Below, one piece after another: positions 5,735 through 7,525 of a DNA stretch of 7,525 bases. The position numbers were made by a program, and so were the translations under genes. Positions within the stretch are counted from its first letter, which is position 1; every line of letters starts with the position of its first letter. The DNA lies in NCBI GenBank assembly GCA_017550055.1, contig JAFYMM010000123.1:1-7525 (forward strand), in the 5' to 3' direction. The stretch is from Paludibacteraceae bacterium. GTDB taxonomy: Bacteria; Bacteroidota; Bacteroidia; Bacteroidales; Paludibacteraceae. The notes under the pieces were generated by a model that saw only the letters and a list, made by a program, of their open reading frames with translations, did no database searches and had not been told where the DNA came from.

Positions 5735-5810
5735 TAGTAACCCAAAAACGAGTAACGAGTAACGAGATTTCCAATCTCATTACTTGCTACTCACTACTAT
5801 AACTCTAAAA
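5735..5810. repeat. 7-nt tandem array in the kbl-tdh spacer
   Basis: The spacer keeps a 7-nt register for almost its whole length. Units CGAGTAA (5749 and 5756) and CGAGATT (5763) are followed, still in register, by CTCATTA (5776), CTTGCTA (5783) and CTCACTA (5790). The second set is roughly the reverse complement of the first. No promoter element is visible. Confidence 0.65.
5750..5792 (+). other. Long imperfect hairpin between kbl and tdh
   Basis: Arms 5750-5769 and 5773-5792 pair at 18 of 20 positions, including one G-T wobble; the two mismatches are 5755/5787 and 5763/5779. The loop is 3 nt. No T-run follows it, so it is unlikely to be a full terminator. In the mRNA it could adjust the kbl:tdh ratio by partial termination, processing or protection from decay; this is inference. 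Confidence 0.6.
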
Positions 5811-5811
5811 T

Positions 5812-6840
5812 ATGAAAGCTTTAGTAAAAAAAGAAGCAACCAAAGGTATTTGGATGGAAGACGTGCCAATGCCAAAAGTAGGCGTTAACGACGTTCTCAT
5901 CAAAATCAAAAAAACTGCTATTTGCGGTACAGACCTTCACATATATAAATGGGACGAATGGAGCCAAAAAACTATCAAAACACCTATGACTATCGGTCAC
6001 GAATATGTAGGTGTGGTAGCAGAAGTTGGTTCTGGTGTTCGTAATATCAAAGTTGGCGACCGCGTAACTGGCGAGGGTCACATTGCTTGTGGCCACTGCC
6101 GTAACTGCCGTCGTGGCAAAGAGCATATCTGCGAAAATAGCATCGGTGTTGGCGTTAACCGCGATGGTGCTTTTGCTGAATATCTTTGCATTCCTGAGTC
6201 TAACGTAGTGAAACTCGACGACCGTATCTCTGACGATATGGCTGCTATCATGGACCCATTCGGTAATGCTACTCACACTGCATTGTCATTCCCATTGTTG
6301 GGCGAAGACGTACTCATCACAGGTGCCGGTCTTATTGGTACTATGGCTACTGCTATTGCAAAATTTGCAGGTGCTAAAAACGTAGTCGTTACTGACTTGA
6401 ACGACTATCGCCTTGACATTGCTAAAAAAATGGGTGCAACTATGACTGTCAATGCAGCTAAAGGCGAAACAGTTGCCGGTGCAATGGAAAAACTTGGTAT
6501 CCGTGGCTTCGACGTAGGTCTCGAAATGTCTGGTTCTCCTATCGCTTTCCGCGACATGGTTGCTAATATGTACAATGGCTCAAAAATTGCACAACTTGGT
6601 ATCCTTCCTCCTACAACAACAGTAGATTGGAGCGATATTATTTTCAAATCACTCACAATCAAAGGTATCTATGGTCGTGAAATGTGGGAAACTTGGTACC
6701 AAATGCAACAAATGTTGGTTTCTGGTCTTGACCTTACTCCTGTAATCACTCACCACTTCTCAGTTGATGATTTCCAAAAAGGTTTCGACGTAATGGAATC
6801 TGGTATTTGCGGTAAAGTTATTCTCGATTGGGAAAAATAA
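5812..6840 (+). CDS. tdh: L-threonine 3-dehydrogenase (zinc, NAD-dependent)
   Basis: A cytoplasmic medium-chain dehydrogenase that oxidises L-threonine to 2-amino-3-oxobutyrate with NAD+, feeding Kbl. At 342 residues it is within one of the Escherichia coli enzyme. Catalytic zinc ligands are Cys38 (ICGTDLHIY) and His63-Glu64 (GHEYVG). The structural zinc site is Cys93, Cys96, Cys99 and Cys107. The Rossmann motif GAGLIG is at 171-176, and Asp195 ends the second strand, consistent with NAD rather than NADP. The ATG at 5812 aligns with the usual MKALVKKE-type start. It lies 82 nt after kbl with no promoter of its own that I can see, so the two are probably one transcript. Arginine codons are all CGT/CGC in those I read, as in kbl. 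A well-formed terminator follows. Confidence 0.96.
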   Translation: MKALVKKEATKGIWMEDVPMPKVGVNDVLIKIKKTAICGTDLHIYKWDEWSQKTIKTPMTIGHEYVGVVAEVGSGVRNIKVGDRVTGEGHIACGHCRNCRRGKEHICENSIGVGVNRDGAFAEYLCIPESNVVKLDDRISDDMAAIMDPFGNATHTALSFPLLGEDVLITGAGLIGTMATAIAKFAGAKNVVVTDLNDYRLDIAKKMGATMTVNAAKGETVAGAMEKLGIRGFDVGLEMSGSPIAFRDMVANMYNGSKIAQLGILPPTTTVDWSDIIFKSLTIKGIYGREMWETWYQMQQMLVSGLDLTPVITHHFSVDDFQKGFDVMESGICGKVILDWEK

Positions 6841-6867
6841 ATTATAAAATCATAATTTTTTATAAAT

Positions 6868-6913
6868 ATTGCCATCTTTATATTTTTTTAATATAAAAAT
6901 GGCAATTTTTTTT
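6868..6913 (+). terminator. Rho-independent terminator of the kbl-tdh unit
   Basis: Arms 6868-6884 and 6890-6906 pair at 16 of 17 positions (one C/A mismatch at 6876/6898) around a TTTTT loop. The outer stem ATTGCCAT/ATGGCAAT carries the GC pairs. Eight T (6906-6913) follow at once. Confidence 0.85.
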
Positions 6914-6914
6914 G

Positions 6915-6922
6915 TAACTTTG
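6915..6922 (+). promoter_or_regulatory. Bacteroidota -7 promoter element for the outer-membrane gene
   Basis: TAACTTTG is identical to the element before the gldB-like gene and starts one base after the T-run of the preceding terminator. Its -33 region therefore lies inside the terminator stem, where no TTG is seen. The leader to the ATG at 6951 is about 20-25 nt. Confidence 0.7.
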
Positions 6923-6950
6923 CGTTTCTATAATAAAAAACACAAAACGA

Positions 6951-7525
6951 ATGATAAAAAGACTTCTTTTCATAACTACCATCTTAATTATCAACGCAAT
7001 ATCAACTTCTGCACAATGGTGCTCACTTGGAGTGAAAGCAGGCTATAGCTCTATTTTAGAGCAAAATCAGTCATATAAAGAGGTGTTTGATATATCCAAC
7101 AATCTTCAAAATGGCGGTCATTTAGGTGTTTATATGCGTTTAGGTCGCACTTGGTTCGTACAACCAGAAGCCTTGTATAATTATTACAACTATCAATTGA
7201 CCATCAACAGTGTCGAAAATAAACACAATATACACACAATTGAAGTCCCTGTATTATTAGGTGTCCATTTGGTCAACACACAAATGTTCAAAATAAGACT
7301 AATGGCTGGTCCCAAATTTAATTTTAATATAGGGAACTTAGACGACCTCACGTTTGATACATTTTTTCAAGAAGTACGCGACACCCGTTTAGCCCTAGAT
7401 TGTGGCCTTGGTTTAGACATTTGGCGCATCACTCTTGATGTACGTTATAATATCATACAAGATATTTTCAAAATTAAGAATACAGAAGGGGATGTTTTGA
7501 ACAAAAAACCATCACAAATCGTACA
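6951..7525 (+). CDS. PorT-like outer-membrane beta-barrel protein, incomplete at the window end
   Basis: The frame is open from the ATG at 6951 to the window edge (191 complete codons, no stop), so the C-terminus is missing. The first 21 residues form a cleavable signal peptide: MIKR, a hydrophobic core at 5-17, then STSA before Gln22. The mature part begins SLGVKAGYSS, and continues with alternating amphipathic strands and turns such as WFVQPEALYNYYNYQL, IEVPVLLGVHL, MAGPKFNFNIGN and LDVRYN. This is the pattern of the Bacteroidota outer-membrane beta-barrel family around PorT (PF13568). There is no Cys lipobox. Such proteins sit in the outer membrane; a specific role cannot be assigned. It has its own promoter and is separated from tdh by a terminator, so it is not part of the threonine operon. 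Confidence 0.82.
   Translation, partial: MIKRLLFITTILIINAISTSAQWCSLGVKAGYSSILEQNQSYKEVFDISNNLQNGGHLGVYMRLGRTWFVQPEALYNYYNYQLTINSVENKHNIHTIEVPVLLGVHLVNTQMFKIRLMAGPKFNFNIGNLDDLTFDTFFQEVRDTRLALDCGLGLDIWRITLDVRYNIIQDIFKIKNTEGDVLNKKPSQIV

Noticed and set aside
5821..6276. 151-residue minus-strand open frame antisense to tdh
   Set aside because: It lies wholly within tdh, is rich in Phe, Thr and Val as expected from complemented codons, and has no motif.
6842..6865. TTATAAAA/TTTTATAA hairpin just after tdh
   Set aside because: The stem is only A-T pairs and weak. The GC-bearing hairpin at 6868-6906 with its T-run is a far better terminator.

Overview
The window looks like a chromosome segment of a member of the Bacteroidota, probably of the order Bacteroidales. 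It is AT-rich, its start codons lack Shine-Dalgarno sequences, and five places carry the phylum's characteristic -7 promoter element TAnnTTTG, two of them with a TTG/TTTTG -33 element 19 nt upstream. The gene content agrees: a GldB-family lipoprotein, a NrtR/AraR-type Nudix regulator with a degenerate Nudix box, and a PorT-like outer-membrane beta-barrel protein.

Layout. Positions 27-1154 (minus) encode a periplasmic-binding-protein-like lipoprotein of the cobalamin/haem/siderophore ABC-transporter class. It diverges from a GldB-like lipoprotein (1236-2237, plus), which is followed after 49 nt by a Fur-family regulator starting with GTG (2287-2736, plus). Two hairpin terminators separate Fur from a convergent Nudix-type transcriptional regulator (2816-3547, minus). 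That regulator shares a 188-nt divergent promoter region with a HAD phosphatase/beta-phosphoglucomutase-like gene (3736-4467, plus). Next comes the threonine-degradation pair kbl (4542-5729) and tdh (5812-6840), both plus, ended by a strong terminator that abuts the promoter of a signal-peptide-bearing outer-membrane barrel gene (6951 to the window end, incomplete).

How the genes work together. The clearest functional unit is tdh-kbl: Tdh oxidises L-threonine to 2-amino-3-oxobutyrate, and Kbl cleaves this with CoA to glycine and acetyl-CoA. Both genes use only CGT/CGC for arginine in the codons I read, unlike their neighbours, which suggests high expression. The Nudix regulator and the HAD gene share a promoter region with a 17-nt inverted repeat over one promoter and an 8-bp direct repeat near the other, so mutual regulation is plausible but not shown. 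The lipoproteins and the barrel are envelope proteins with no evident link to the metabolic genes.

The most unusual structural feature is a set of degenerate 7-nt tandem arrays in four of the intergenic spacers (before gldB, fur, kbl and tdh). In the kbl spacer the units run in strict register up to the ATG and extend back into the coding end of the HAD gene. In the tdh spacer the array folds into a 20-position hairpin. I see no mobile element, CRISPR array, tRNA or rRNA. Apart from the arrays, the window is a fairly ordinary chromosomal region.
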